A DNA stretch of 64,000 bases from Microbacterium luteolum (GTDB lineage Bacteria; Actinomycetota; Actinomycetes; Actinomycetales; Microbacteriaceae), in the NCBI RefSeq assembly GCF_039533965.1, contig NZ_BAAAUN010000001.1, positions 3,508,950 through 3,572,949 of the forward strand, in the 5' to 3' direction. Position numbers and translations under genes: made by a program. Below are positions 1 to 7,858 of this stretch, piece after piece. Position 1 is the first letter of the stretch. The number at the start of each line of letters is the position of its first letter. The notes beneath the pieces are model-generated. The model did not search any database and had not been told where the DNA came from. It saw nothing but the letters and a program-made list of their open reading frames with translations.

Positions 1-407
1 GAGCGCACCGACTCGGCGAGGTCCGGGTGGTTCGAGACCACCATCGTGATGTCGATGTCGAGCTGCCCGCGCTGCGTGCGCCACAGCAGCTCCATCAGGC
101 AGTGGTCGTACTTCGAGACGAAGATCGCGACGCGCTTGCGACGGGCGACGTCGTGGAGCGACCACTCCATGCCGAAGCGCTCGGCGACCACGGCGATGTC
201 GGCCTCCAGGGCAGGACGTGCGGCAGCGAGTCCGTCGAGGTGGATCACCGTGCGCTGGAAGAAGCGCCCGCCCTCCGAGTCCGTCGAGTGCTGGTCGAGC
301 GAGATGATGTTCGCGCCGTGCCGCGCGAGCACGCCGGCCACCGCTGCGACGATGCCGGGCTGGTCGTCGCAGGCGATCAGGAGGCGGGCGGTATCGGGCT
401 GAGACAT
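1..407 (-). CDS. purU: Formyltetrahydrofolate deformylase, 3' part beyond window
   Basis: Hydrolyses 10-formyltetrahydrofolate to formate and tetrahydrofolate, feeding purine synthesis and balancing one-carbon units. The visible 135 N-terminal residues begin MSQPDTARLLIACDD and form an ACT regulatory domain (CDDQPGIVAAVAGVL near residues 13-27, then NIISLDQHSTD). The start of the catalytic formyltransferase-like domain follows (RRKRVAIFVSKYDHCLMELL), the usual PurU order. The ATG at 407 is the first residue of the ACT domain. The gene runs off the left edge, so the catalytic Asp/His region is not visible. Assignment is confident from these two domains. Confidence 0.93.
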   Translation of the reverse strand, partial: MSQPDTARLLIACDDQPGIVAAVAGVLARHGANIISLDQHSTDSEGGRFFQRTVIHLDGLAAARPALEADIAVVAERFGMEWSLHDVARRKRVAIFVSKYDHCLMELLWRTQRGQLDIDITMVVSNHPDLAESVR

Positions 408-493
408 GGAGACTCCTCGAGGGTGTGCATCGATTCTGCCGTGGATGCACACCGGCGGGCTAATCGCGCGAGCCCGGTCGCTACTCTGGAGCG

Positions 494-961
494 GTGACGA
501 CGACGAGCGCACTTCTCACGCAGGCCGTGCAGGAGCTCGCCGGCGCGCCGAAGGAGGGGCTCGGTGAAGAGCGCGAGTCCCGCTGGCGCGGCCGGCGCAT
601 CGTGCGTGTCGGCGAGGCCTGGCACCTGGGCGCTCTGCTCCTGACCGAGACGCACGCCCTGGCGACCGCCGAGGTGCTGCGGGCGGCCGACCCCGGACGC
701 CGTGGCTACACCGCCGAGTCGGCGCGGGCGCGGGCGGAGCGGCGGGCGGAGGCGCTGCGCGGCGGATTCGCCGAGGGCGATGTCGTGCACGTCGGCTGGA
801 GCGTGATCGACGTGGACGCGGTGGATGCCGGAGTGGCATCAGGTCCGCTCGCGCTGATCGACGGAGTTCCCTCGGTGCGCTGGAGCGCCGCCGGCGGATT
901 CATGCCGTTGGACGCATACCTGCGCGAACGGGTGCCCCTGCTGCGCGGAGGCGTCGACTAG
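494..961 (+). CDS. Conserved hypothetical protein, 155 aa
   Basis: I do not recognise a named family. The protein starts at GTG 494 and is soluble, with no signal peptide or membrane segment. It has an Arg/Ala-rich helical middle (residues about 70-90) and a C-terminal half of likely strands (DVVHVGWSVIDVDAVDAG, then a short helix MPLDAYLRERVP). The basic N-terminal part and the small size would fit a nucleotide- or protein-binding accessory protein, but nothing proves a function. It ends tail-to-tail with the amidotransferase gene, the two reading frames overlapping by 4 nt, and it is divergent from purU. Confidence 0.75.
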   Translation: MTTTSALLTQAVQELAGAPKEGLGEERESRWRGRRIVRVGEAWHLGALLLTETHALATAEVLRAADPGRRGYTAESARARAERRAEALRGGFAEGDVVHVGWSVIDVDAVDAGVASGPLALIDGVPSVRWSAAGGFMPLDAYLRERVPLLRGGVD

Positions 962-1674
962 GCGAAGGTCTCGGCGAACCGGCGGAGCAGGGCTGCGCCC
1001 TCGGTGACGGATGCCGCGAGCACCTGGCCCTGCACCCGATCGAACTCGTCGGGGTCGAAGTAGCCGGTCGTGCGGTAGAACGTCATGCGGTCGGCGAAGT
1101 CGCGCGGCGTGGGCTCCGGATGGAACTGCGCGGCGTACAGATGAGTGCCGACGCGGTACGCCTGCACGGGGCAGGCCTCGTTCGTCGCCAGCAGCACGGC
1201 TCCGGGCGGAGTGCTCGCCGCGCTCTCCTTGTGCGCCGTGAACACGGTCAGGGCTCGCCCGCTGGGCCCGAAGATCGGATCTTCCGCGCCTTCGGGAGTG
1301 GTGTCGATGACGGCGGCACTGGCCGATTCGGGCCTGTCCGTGACGACCTCGCCGCCCAGCATCCGTGTGACGACGCCGATGCTGAAGCAGGTGAAGAACA
1401 CCGCGATCTCGCCGGCGATGGCCGAGTGCGCGAGCGCCTCGAGATTCGCCTCGACCCGCCGCTGCACCGGAGACTTCGCGTCGTCCGTCACGTTGAACGG
1501 GGACCCGCCGACGACCACGCCGCGGTAGCCACGCAGGCGCGCCGGGTCGAGGGGCTCCTGGAGCAGATCGAGGCGGTCGACCACGTCGGCGCCGAGCGCC
1601 CGCCGGAACGAGGCGTGCTCGGCATCCGCCGCCCCGGTCTCGGGTCGCACGCACACGTAGAGAAGCGAGGCCAT
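958..1674 (-). CDS. Class I glutamine amidotransferase-like protein
   Basis: A 238-residue stand-alone GATase1 domain, the size of YfeJ/GuaA-like amidotransferases. The N-terminal strand (LLYVCVRPE), the VVVGGSPFNV loop, the nucleophile region FFTCFSIGVV (Cys96) and the catalytic His motif QFHPEPT near residue 189 are in the right order. The nucleophile elbow reads T-C-F-S rather than the usual C-L-G-H, so the Cys is kept but its surround is unusual. Such proteins release ammonia from glutamine or hydrolyse gamma-glutamyl bonds; the true substrate is not known. It probably forms a single transcription unit, with a weakly spaced LysR-domain gene upstream. Confidence 0.85.
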   Translation of the reverse strand: MASLLYVCVRPETGAADAEHASFRRALGADVVDRLDLLQEPLDPARLRGYRGVVVGGSPFNVTDDAKSPVQRRVEANLEALAHSAIAGEIAVFFTCFSIGVVTRMLGGEVVTDRPESASAAVIDTTPEGAEDPIFGPSGRALTVFTAHKESAASTPPGAVLLATNEACPVQAYRVGTHLYAAQFHPEPTPRDFADRMTFYRTTGYFDPDEFDRVQGQVLAASVTEGAALLRRFAETFA

Positions 1675-1718
1675 CAGGAGATTCTAACGATCGCGCGGTG
1701 GTGTGCCCGCCGCCGACG

Positions 1719-2471
1719 TCACCGGGAGGAATTCGCGGTTCGTCCGCGCACGATCCCGACGAACGTGTCCACATCCGGCGTGGTGCGATCGCGCGGCCAG
1801 ACCAGGGCCACGGTCGACAGCGGGCCGTCGACCAGACGCCGGTGGTCGGCATCCTTGCGGTGGTGCATGCGCGCCAGCGACATCGGCACGATCAGGATGC
1901 CGACCCCGGATGCCGCGGTGGCGATCGCCTCGTCCGTCGGCAGCGGTGCGAACGTCGCCGGACGGGTGCCCGGAAGATCGAGCGGGCCGAGCACGTCGTC
2001 GGTCAGGGGGATCAGGACCTCGCCCTCCAGATCGGTCGCCGTGAGCTCGTCGACGGCCATGAGGTGCGAATCGGCGGCGGCGACCACGACGGGGACCTCG
2101 TCGTAGAGGGGGATGATGTGCAGAGACGAGTCGGTGAGGGGGAGCCGCACGAGGGCCGCATCGAGGTCGTCGATCGCGGTGCGCTGCCCGGCGACCTCGA
2201 TCGGGACGAGCTCGAGCGGGACCCGCGGCATCCGCTGCTTCCATGCGTCGATCCACTTGCCGGGCGTCGCGCCGGGGACGACGCCGAGACGGAACGTGCG
2301 CGGCTCATCGGACTCGGCGGACGGGGCGTCGAAGACGACCTTCTGCTCCGTCCTCGCGGTCTTGCGCGGGGGCTTCGGCGGCGGGAACCGCTCGGCGGGG
2401 GCGGCCTTGTTCCGCCGCACGGGCGTCGGCTTGCCGGTTCCGCGGCCGGGTCGTCGTGCCTGCTTCGCCAT
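1719..2471 (-). CDS. LysR-type substrate-binding domain protein lacking the DNA-binding domain
   Basis: A 250-residue protein. Residues 1-55 are basic, Pro/Lys/Arg-rich and probably disordered (KQARRPGRGTGKPTP). From FRLGVVPGATPGKW onward it looks like the periplasmic-binding-protein fold of LysR effector domains: SLHIIPLYDEVPVVVAAADSH and GVGILIVPMSLARMHH match conserved LysR positions. No helix-turn-helix precedes it, so it is not a standard LysR activator. It might act as a ligand sensor or bind nucleic acid through its basic tail; both are inference. The ATG at 2471 is the first good start, with upstream DNA occupied by a hairpin repeat. Confidence 0.8.
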   Translation of the reverse strand: MAKQARRPGRGTGKPTPVRRNKAAPAERFPPPKPPRKTARTEQKVVFDAPSAESDEPRTFRLGVVPGATPGKWIDAWKQRMPRVPLELVPIEVAGQRTAIDDLDAALVRLPLTDSSLHIIPLYDEVPVVVAAADSHLMAVDELTATDLEGEVLIPLTDDVLGPLDLPGTRPATFAPLPTDEAIATAASGVGILIVPMSLARMHHRKDADHRRLVDGPLSTVALVWPRDRTTPDVDTFVGIVRGRTANSSR

Positions 2472-2533
2472 GGGGTCCAGGGTACCCGGCGGCGAGACGG
2501 CCCGGCTGGGTACACGAAGGCGGCCATCCGCGA

Positions 2534-2570
2534 GTTCTGCGGCCGATTCCGCAGAATGCGGCCGCAGAAC
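2534..2570. repeat. Dispersed hairpin, copy A (11-bp arms)
   Basis: GTTCTGCGGCC (2534-2544) and GGCCGCAGAAC (2560-2570) are perfect inverted repeats with a 15-nt loop, followed by another partial arm (GGCCGCAGAG at about 2579). Near-identical hairpins lie at 34914-34958 and 37026-37070. All three sit just after a stop codon, here that of the minus-strand gene ending at 2606, so they may work as terminators or as REP-like sequences. Confidence 0.8.
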
Positions 2571-2605
2571 GTCGAGATGGCCGCAGAGATGCAGCGCGAG
2601 GGCGG

Positions 2606-2944
2606 CTAATCGGCGGGAACGTGGCCGAGCGGATGCTGCTCGCTGCGGGCCGCGATCCCGCGCTGCGCCCGGCGGACCAGCGCGGAAGCGCCGGCGACGA
2701 GCAGCAACACGCCGATGGTCAGGATCAGCAGGGCGCTGATCGTGGTCGGACTCAGAGACGTCGTCCAGTCGGCGACGCCCGCGCGACGGTCGTCAGCGGA
2801 GAGCAGCCAGAGCGCGCCCGCTGCCACCGCGGCAAACAGGGCGCCCCAGATGATGGCCGCCCATCGGGTGCGGGGGCGCGTGATCGTCGAGTCAGCGGCA
2901 GGTGCGGGGCCGGTCGTCGCGGCGAGGGGGGTCGAGGTGCTCAT
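2606..2944 (-). CDS. Small two-TM membrane protein
   Basis: A 112-residue protein with a Thr/Ala/Pro-rich N-terminus, then a hydrophobic segment near residues 29-48 (AAIIWGALFAAVAAGALWLL) and a second near 68-86 (TISALLILTIGVLLLVAG), and a short Arg-rich tail. The ATG at 2944 overlaps the stop of the PspC gene upstream as ATGA, so the two are very likely co-translated and may act together in the envelope. No family recognised. A longer in-frame extension reaches 3145 but lies inside the PspC gene and is not needed. Confidence 0.82.
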   Translation of the reverse strand: MSTSTPLAATTGPAPAADSTITRPRTRWAAIIWGALFAAVAAGALWLLSADDRRAGVADWTTSLSPTTISALLILTIGVLLLVAGASALVRRAQRGIAARSEQHPLGHVPAD

Positions 2945-4506
2945 CGTTCGTCTTCCTTCTCGGGCTCGATGACGGTGATCGAGATGTCGCCGTTGCGCTG
3001 ATCGATCGTCACGCGCTGCACGGTGGTCGTCGGCGCGTTCTCCGCGCCGATGCTCTCGGAGACGACCGAATCGCCGCCCTGCTCGGTGGGTGTCCAGGTT
3101 CCGCTGTCGATGATCATGCCGGTGTCGGCTTCCACGCGGTGCCACTCCACGGTCGCCGTGCCCACCGTGGCGCGCAGGTCGAGCTGCACACCGGGGTCGA
3201 CGGAGATCCAGGTGCTGCCGGTGCCCTTCTCGATCACGATCGGGCGCGGGCCGTCGTCGTGCTGGTTGAGGGTGACCGAGAGGTCTCCGAAGGGCTGACG
3301 CACCTGTGCGGCCTCGTTGTTGGAGATCGACGCCCAGCCCAGGGTCACGTCCGAGAAGGCGGAGAAGCCGCCGGCCACGAGCCCGCCCGCCAGGGTGAGC
3401 ACGGTCGTGAAGGCGAGGAAGCCGCTCCGCCGGCGGAACGCACCGGCCACGATCATCCCGAGCGCCAGCACCAGTGCCGCGGACAGCAGGCCGAGCGCGC
3501 CGCCTGTGCCGTCTGCGCCGCTCCAGAGCCCGACCGCGGCCCCCGTCACGATGGCGAGACCGATCACGGATGCGACGATCGCGAAGCCGGCGCGAGGGTT
3601 CGATGCCCGGCGGATGCGGCGGCGCTCGGCGGCCTCCACGGCGAACACCGCGGCTTCCGCCTGACGCTCACGGCGCAGTTGGTCCCTGACTGCGCGCTCG
3701 GCGTCCTGCTGCTGACGGCGCCAGGCCTGGTCCTGCTCCTTCCACGCCGCGTGCTGGACACGCCACGCGGCCACGTCTGCCGGGTCCTGGACGCCGGCGG
3801 GCAGCGGTGCCGGAGGCGCGGGAGGGGTCGCTCCCTCGACGTCGGTCGTCGGCCCGACCGCGGAGGCAGGGACGGATGAGAATGCGGATGTGGCGTCCGC
3901 CCCCTCGGCGGTACCCGAACCGCCGAGGGGGACGGACGCGGCCGGGGCCGCCTGATCTGCGGAAGCCATCGGCAGATCAGGCGCGGAAGCACCCGGGGTG
4001 CGGCTCGCAGCACGCACGATCAGGAAGAGCAGACCGCCCACGACGACGAGGCCGACGATCCAGCCGAACAGCGCCAGCGCCGACCAGCTCTCATAGCCGA
4101 AACCGAACAGTCGGCCGGTGAGCGGCGCCGTCGGAATGAGACCGACGACCGCCATCCCGAGGATGCCGAGCTGGACGGGCTGGTACTCCTGCCGCAGCAG
4201 ATCGCGGAGGTGGACCCGTCCATCGATATCGGGCAGCAGGGCCCAAGCGAGGGCGTAGAGGAAGATCACGGGCAGACCGAACAGTGCCGCGACCACGAGC
4301 ACGCCGCGCACGATCAGCGGATCGATGCGCAGCCGCGCCGCGATGCCGGCCGCGACTCCGCCGAGCCAGCCGTCCGAGCGGGCGACGCCGAGACCGGCGA
4401 CCCAGAGGAGGAAGCGCTCGGCGCCGTGAGGGGCGACCGGACCCGAGGAGCCGACGCCGGGATCGGCGTGGTCGGCGGGGGGCGGAGGCGCAGTCGGAAT
4501 CGTCAT
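2941..4506 (-). CDS. PspC-domain envelope-stress membrane protein
   Basis: A 521-residue protein with a Pro-rich N-terminus, then a PspC domain at about residues 30-90 (GWLGGVAAGIAARLRIDPLIVRG then the hydrophobic ALLPDIDG region). Further membrane segments come near 100-115 and 135-160, a coiled, charged stretch (AWKEQDQAWRRQQQDAERAV) around 255-285, then three more hydrophobic segments. The extracellular tail (about 400-521) has beta-strand character and resembles LiaF/toastrack-type domains. It is transcribed divergently from a PspC-histidine kinase, and the pairing suggests a cell-envelope stress module. Whether the C-terminal domain really is toastrack needs a structure-level comparison. 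Confidence 0.88.
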   Translation of the reverse strand: MTIPTAPPPPADHADPGVGSSGPVAPHGAERFLLWVAGLGVARSDGWLGGVAAGIAARLRIDPLIVRGVLVVAALFGLPVIFLYALAWALLPDIDGRVHLRDLLRQEYQPVQLGILGMAVVGLIPTAPLTGRLFGFGYESWSALALFGWIVGLVVVGGLLFLIVRAASRTPGASAPDLPMASADQAAPAASVPLGGSGTAEGADATSAFSSVPASAVGPTTDVEGATPPAPPAPLPAGVQDPADVAAWRVQHAAWKEQDQAWRRQQQDAERAVRDQLRRERQAEAAVFAVEAAERRRIRRASNPRAGFAIVASVIGLAIVTGAAVGLWSGADGTGGALGLLSAALVLALGMIVAGAFRRRSGFLAFTTVLTLAGGLVAGGFSAFSDVTLGWASISNNEAAQVRQPFGDLSVTLNQHDDGPRPIVIEKGTGSTWISVDPGVQLDLRATVGTATVEWHRVEADTGMIIDSGTWTPTEQGGDSVVSESIGAENAPTTTVQRVTIDQRNGDISITVIEPEKEDER

Positions 4507-4620
4507 GCTTCGATCCTGGCGGCAGCGGCAGCTGTCCTGCCATGGGGGGAACCCCTGAGCGCCCCCTGATTCTGTTCGGGGGAGGCCCCGGATGAGCGGC
4601 CCGGATGATTGGATGTCGAC

Positions 4621-5895
4621 ATGTCCTCTTCAGCGCCCGCCCCCGCGCGACCCTCTCGCGTCGCGGTGCCTGAGCGACCTCCGCGGCCCCCGCTGACGCG
4701 GGATCGCGACTGCCTGGTCTCCGGCGTGAGCGCCGGCCTCGCCCGTCACCTGGGCGTTCCCGTGTGGATGGTGCGCGGGTTGTTCCTCGCCCTCGCGATG
4801 TGCGGGGGTGCCGGCATCCTGCTCTACGCCTGGTGCTGGACGTTCACGCCATGGGCGGAGGGGGACGGCACGCCGACGAGACGGATGCCGGTGGCCTGGC
4901 TGCTGCTCGCCCCCGCCGTGCTCGGTGTGCTGCTCGTCGCTCTCGGGGGGCACAGCGCTGATGACGTCCGCGCAGAGATGCCGTCGGATGCCGCTGTCGT
5001 GGTGGTTTCCTCTGCCGTGGTGGTTTCCGCGACCGTCGCGCTCGCCGCCGGTGCGGGGCTCTGGGCCACCCTGATCGACCGCACCGACACGGCCAGAGGC
5101 CCGCGGCACACGACGATCCTCCGCATCCTGTCGATCCTGCTCCTCGCGGTGACGTTCGGTCTGCTCCTCACGAGGCCGGTCGGCAGCGTCGCCCTCGTGC
5201 TCATCCCGCTCGCCGGGCTCCTCGCCGTCATCTCTTCGACCCTGATCCCGCGCTGGCGGGAGCTGGCCGGAGAACGCGTCCGTCGCATCCGCCAAGAGCA
5301 GCGCAGCGAGATGGCCGCGCATCTGCACGACTCCGTGCTGCAGACTCTCGCGCTGATCCAGAACAGGGCGGGGGCGTCGAGCGAGGCGGCTCGTCTGGCG
5401 AGAGCGCAAGAGCGCGAGCTGCGCGCCTGGCTCTACGACGGCGATGCCCCGGCCGACAGCGACCTGGCGACGGACCTGCGCGACTACGCCGGAGGCCTGG
5501 AACTCGACTACCCGGTGAGGATCGACGTCGTATCGGCCGGGCTGTCCACGGAACGCGCGAGCGGCGAGCTCGCCGCGGCTGCCCGCGAGGCGATGCTGAA
5601 CGCCGCACGGCATGCCGAGGGGGAGATCTCGGTGTACATCGAGGGCAGTGCGACCGGCGTCGACGTGTTCGTCCGCGATCGCGGCACCGGATTCCGGCTC
5701 GACGACGTGCCGAGCGACCGATTGGGCGTGCGCGAGTCGATCATCGGACGGATGCGGCGCGCCGGCGGCTCCGGCACACTGCGCAGCGACGAGAACGGGA
5801 CCGAGGTGCATCTGCGCATCACGACGGGGCCACGCGGCGGATCGACCCCGCAGCCGGCGAGCCCGTCGCAGAGCGAGGAGGACGAGCGTGGCTGA
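4621..5895 (+). CDS. PspC-fused sensor histidine kinase
   Basis: Order of parts: basic Pro-rich leader; PspC domain (residues about 20-80, RDRDCLVSGVSAGLARHLGVPVW split by hydrophobic stretch); several membrane segments to about residue 215; a HisKA_3 dimerisation helix with the phospho-acceptor in HLHDSVLQTLA (His near 234); and an HATPase_c domain (AAREAMLNAARHAEG, then DRGTGF, GVRESIIGRM). This is the NarL-type kinase of two-component systems, here with PspC as a likely membrane-stress input. Start ATG 4621 is preferred over an in-frame TTG at 4609. The end overlaps the response regulator by 8 nt, so the two are coupled. Confidence 0.92.
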   Translation: MSSSAPAPARPSRVAVPERPPRPPLTRDRDCLVSGVSAGLARHLGVPVWMVRGLFLALAMCGGAGILLYAWCWTFTPWAEGDGTPTRRMPVAWLLLAPAVLGVLLVALGGHSADDVRAEMPSDAAVVVVSSAVVVSATVALAAGAGLWATLIDRTDTARGPRHTTILRILSILLLAVTFGLLLTRPVGSVALVLIPLAGLLAVISSTLIPRWRELAGERVRRIRQEQRSEMAAHLHDSVLQTLALIQNRAGASSEAARLARAQERELRAWLYDGDAPADSDLATDLRDYAGGLELDYPVRIDVVSAGLSTERASGELAAAAREAMLNAARHAEGEISVYIEGSATGVDVFVRDRGTGFRLDDVPSDRLGVRESIIGRMRRAGGSGTLRSDENGTEVHLRITTGPRGGSTPQPASPSQSEEDERG

Positions 5896-6547
5896 CAGCA
5901 TCCGGATCGTGATCGTCGACGACCATTCGATCTTCCGCTCGGGGCTCCGTGCCGACCTCGATGCGAGCGTCGACGTGGTCGGAGAGGCTGCCGATGTGCC
6001 CTCGGCGATCGCGGTCATCCGTGAGACGCAGCCCGACGTCGTGCTGCTGGACGTGCACCTTCCTGGCGGAGGCGGCGACGACTCCACCGGCGGGGAGTCC
6101 GTGATCCGCGGCGCGATGCCGACGTCGTCGCGCTTCCTGGCGTTGAGCGTGTCGGATGCCGCTGCCGACGTCGTGCGTGTCATCCGTGCCGGAGCGCGCG
6201 GCTACATCACGAAAGGCTCGTCGGGCGCCGAGGTGAGCGGTGCCGTGCATGCGGTGGCCGGCGGCGACGCGGTGTTCTCGCCGCGGCTCGCCGGTTTCGT
6301 GCTCGATGCGTTCGGCGCCGTCGCCGGCGAGATCGCCACCGCGACCGATGAGCTCGACCGCCTCTCGGCGCGCGAGCAGGAGGTCATGCGACTCATCGCC
6401 CGCGGATACGCCTACAAAGAGGTCGCCTCGGAGCTGTTCATCTCGATCAAGACGGTCGAGACGCACGTGTCGTCGGTGCTGCGCAAGCTGCAGCTCTCCT
6501 CACGGCACGAGCTCACCGTGTGGGCGTCGGAGCGCCGCCTGCTCTGA
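5888..6547 (+). CDS. LuxR/NarL-family response regulator
   Basis: A 219-residue protein starting at GTG 5888 inside the end of the kinase gene. The receiver domain has the acidic pair in VIVDDHSIF (D11, D12) and the phospho-acceptor Asp55 in VVLLDVHLPG; an unusual Gly/Asp-rich insert (GGGGDDSTGGES) follows it. The C-terminal HTH (residues about 155-212, LSAREQEVMRLIARGYAYKE) is a LuxR-type DNA-binding domain. It is the cognate partner of the PspC kinase and is expected to control envelope-stress genes, perhaps including the divergent PspC gene. Confidence 0.94.
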   Translation: MADSIRIVIVDDHSIFRSGLRADLDASVDVVGEAADVPSAIAVIRETQPDVVLLDVHLPGGGGDDSTGGESVIRGAMPTSSRFLALSVSDAAADVVRVIRAGARGYITKGSSGAEVSGAVHAVAGGDAVFSPRLAGFVLDAFGAVAGEIATATDELDRLSAREQEVMRLIARGYAYKEVASELFISIKTVETHVSSVLRKLQLSSRHELTVWASERRLL

Positions 6548-6571
6548 CAGTCGGCGGCTGTGTTCGCGCGC

Positions 6572-6979
6572 TCAGGCGGCGAGCCAGAGGCCCTTCGAGG
6601 TCGTCGCGACGGTGAGCCCTGCGGCGACCGTCTCGTCGTCGCCGATCCGCGCGCCGCGGACGATGCGCGCTCCGGGTCCGACCTCGGTGCGGACACCGAC
6701 GTATGCGTTGTCGCCGACGGCGGCACCCTGACCGATGTGCGCGTGCGCTTCGATGTGCGCACCCTCGCCGATGACGGCATCCGGTTCGATCCATGCGCCA
6801 CGAGCGATGGTCGCTCCCGCGCCGATGCGCGCTCCGGGTTCGATGTACGCGCCGGCCTCGATGTGCGCCTTCGGGTGCACCTTGGCTCCATGCGCGACGA
6901 GACCGCGACCGTTGGCGTGCTTGCGGTACCGCAGCGTCGCTCCCTGGTCGTTCTCGATGTCGACGTAGTTCTTGCCCAC
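6572..6979 (-). CDS. Left-handed beta-helix hexapeptide-repeat protein
   Basis: A 135-residue protein made mostly of hexapeptide repeats (GAKVHPKAHIEAGAYI, then GARIGAGATIARGAWI and onward), which form a triangular left-handed beta helix as in LbetaH acyltransferases and gamma-carbonic anhydrases. The start is taken as GTG 6979 because a strong Shine-Dalgarno (GGGAGGA) lies just upstream; an in-frame ATG at 7042 would add 21 residues with no site. I cannot see catalytic His residues of carbonic anhydrase placed clearly, so the activity (acyltransferase or scaffold) is open. Stands alone, convergent to the response regulator gene. Confidence 0.85.
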   Translation of the reverse strand: MGKNYVDIENDQGATLRYRKHANGRGLVAHGAKVHPKAHIEAGAYIEPGARIGAGATIARGAWIEPDAVIGEGAHIEAHAHIGQGAAVGDNAYVGVRTEVGPGARIVRGARIGDDETVAAGLTVATTSKGLWLAA

Positions 6980-7084
6980 GATTCCTCCCGTGTTCCGGAG
7001 TTTCCCCGGATATATCAACAACCACTGGAGGCGCGGATTCATTCCCGCGGATGGATGTCGTTCGAGGGGGTCAGGCGGTGGGGT

Positions 7085-7858
7085 TCACCGCTGGCAGGAG
7101 GGGCACCAGAACGTGACACGTTCGCGGGTGGGATCGGCGCCGAGCTCGCCGCGCAGGATTCTCGTTCCGCAGCGTCGGCAGGGGCGGCCGGACCGTCCGT
7201 ACACCCACGCGGCCTGGCCGGGACGATCGATCCCGGTGAACGTGCGGGAGGGGCGATCGCGATTGGCGCGGATCGTGCGGACGCCGAGGGAGAGAAGGGC
7301 GGTGACGTCGACCTCCGGTGTCGGAGTGGTCGGCAGGATTCCGCGCAGGAACAGGAGTTCCGCGGCGTATTCGTTGCCGAACCCTGCGACGTTGCGCTGG
7401 TCGAGGAGGGCGACGTGGATGCTGCGCGTGTCGGCGCCGAGGCGGCGGACGGCCTCGGGCATGTCCCAGTCATCGGCGAGGGGATCGGGTCCCAGATATC
7501 CGACGAGCTCGCTCTCGTCTCGGGTCGGCACGACCTCGATCTCGGCGATGTCCACGCCGACGGCTTCGCGCTCCGCCGTGCCGACGATCGCCCGGACCTT
7601 GAACGCCGGATGCCGCCACTTCTCACCCGGACGATAGACGAACCAGGCGCCGTCCATGCGCAGATGGGAATGCAGTGTGCTGTCGCCGATGCGCAGGAGG
7701 AGATGCTTCCCGCGCGACACCGCGCCGTGGACGGGCTGACCGGTGAGATCGAGCGTCGCGAACCGGGGCACGCGCAGATCGAAGCGCGTGACCTCGCCGC
7801 CGGCCAGCGCGTCGTCGAGGCGCCGCGCCGTGCGGAAGACGGTGTCGCCCTCCGGCAT
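7085..7858 (-). CDS. nei: Fpg/Nei-family DNA glycosylase (endonuclease VIII type)
   Basis: Removes oxidised bases and nicks the abasic site in base-excision repair. The N-terminus MPEGDTV carries the catalytic Pro2 and Glu3 and is the Nei2-like form (Fpg would be MPELPEV). Lys in RGKHLLLRIG is the beta-hairpin Lys. The H2TH helices are around residues 130-175 (LLDQRNVAGFGNEYAAE), and the C-terminal zinc finger has CRRCGTRI and FWCPSCQR. At 257 residues it matches the family. It starts as TGATG with the stop of the EI24 gene, so the two are translationally linked. Confidence 0.94.
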   Translation of the reverse strand: MPEGDTVFRTARRLDDALAGGEVTRFDLRVPRFATLDLTGQPVHGAVSRGKHLLLRIGDSTLHSHLRMDGAWFVYRPGEKWRHPAFKVRAIVGTAEREAVGVDIAEIEVVPTRDESELVGYLGPDPLADDWDMPEAVRRLGADTRSIHVALLDQRNVAGFGNEYAAELLFLRGILPTTPTPEVDVTALLSLGVRTIRANRDRPSRTFTGIDRPGQAAWVYGRSGRPCRRCGTRILRGELGADPTRERVTFWCPSCQR

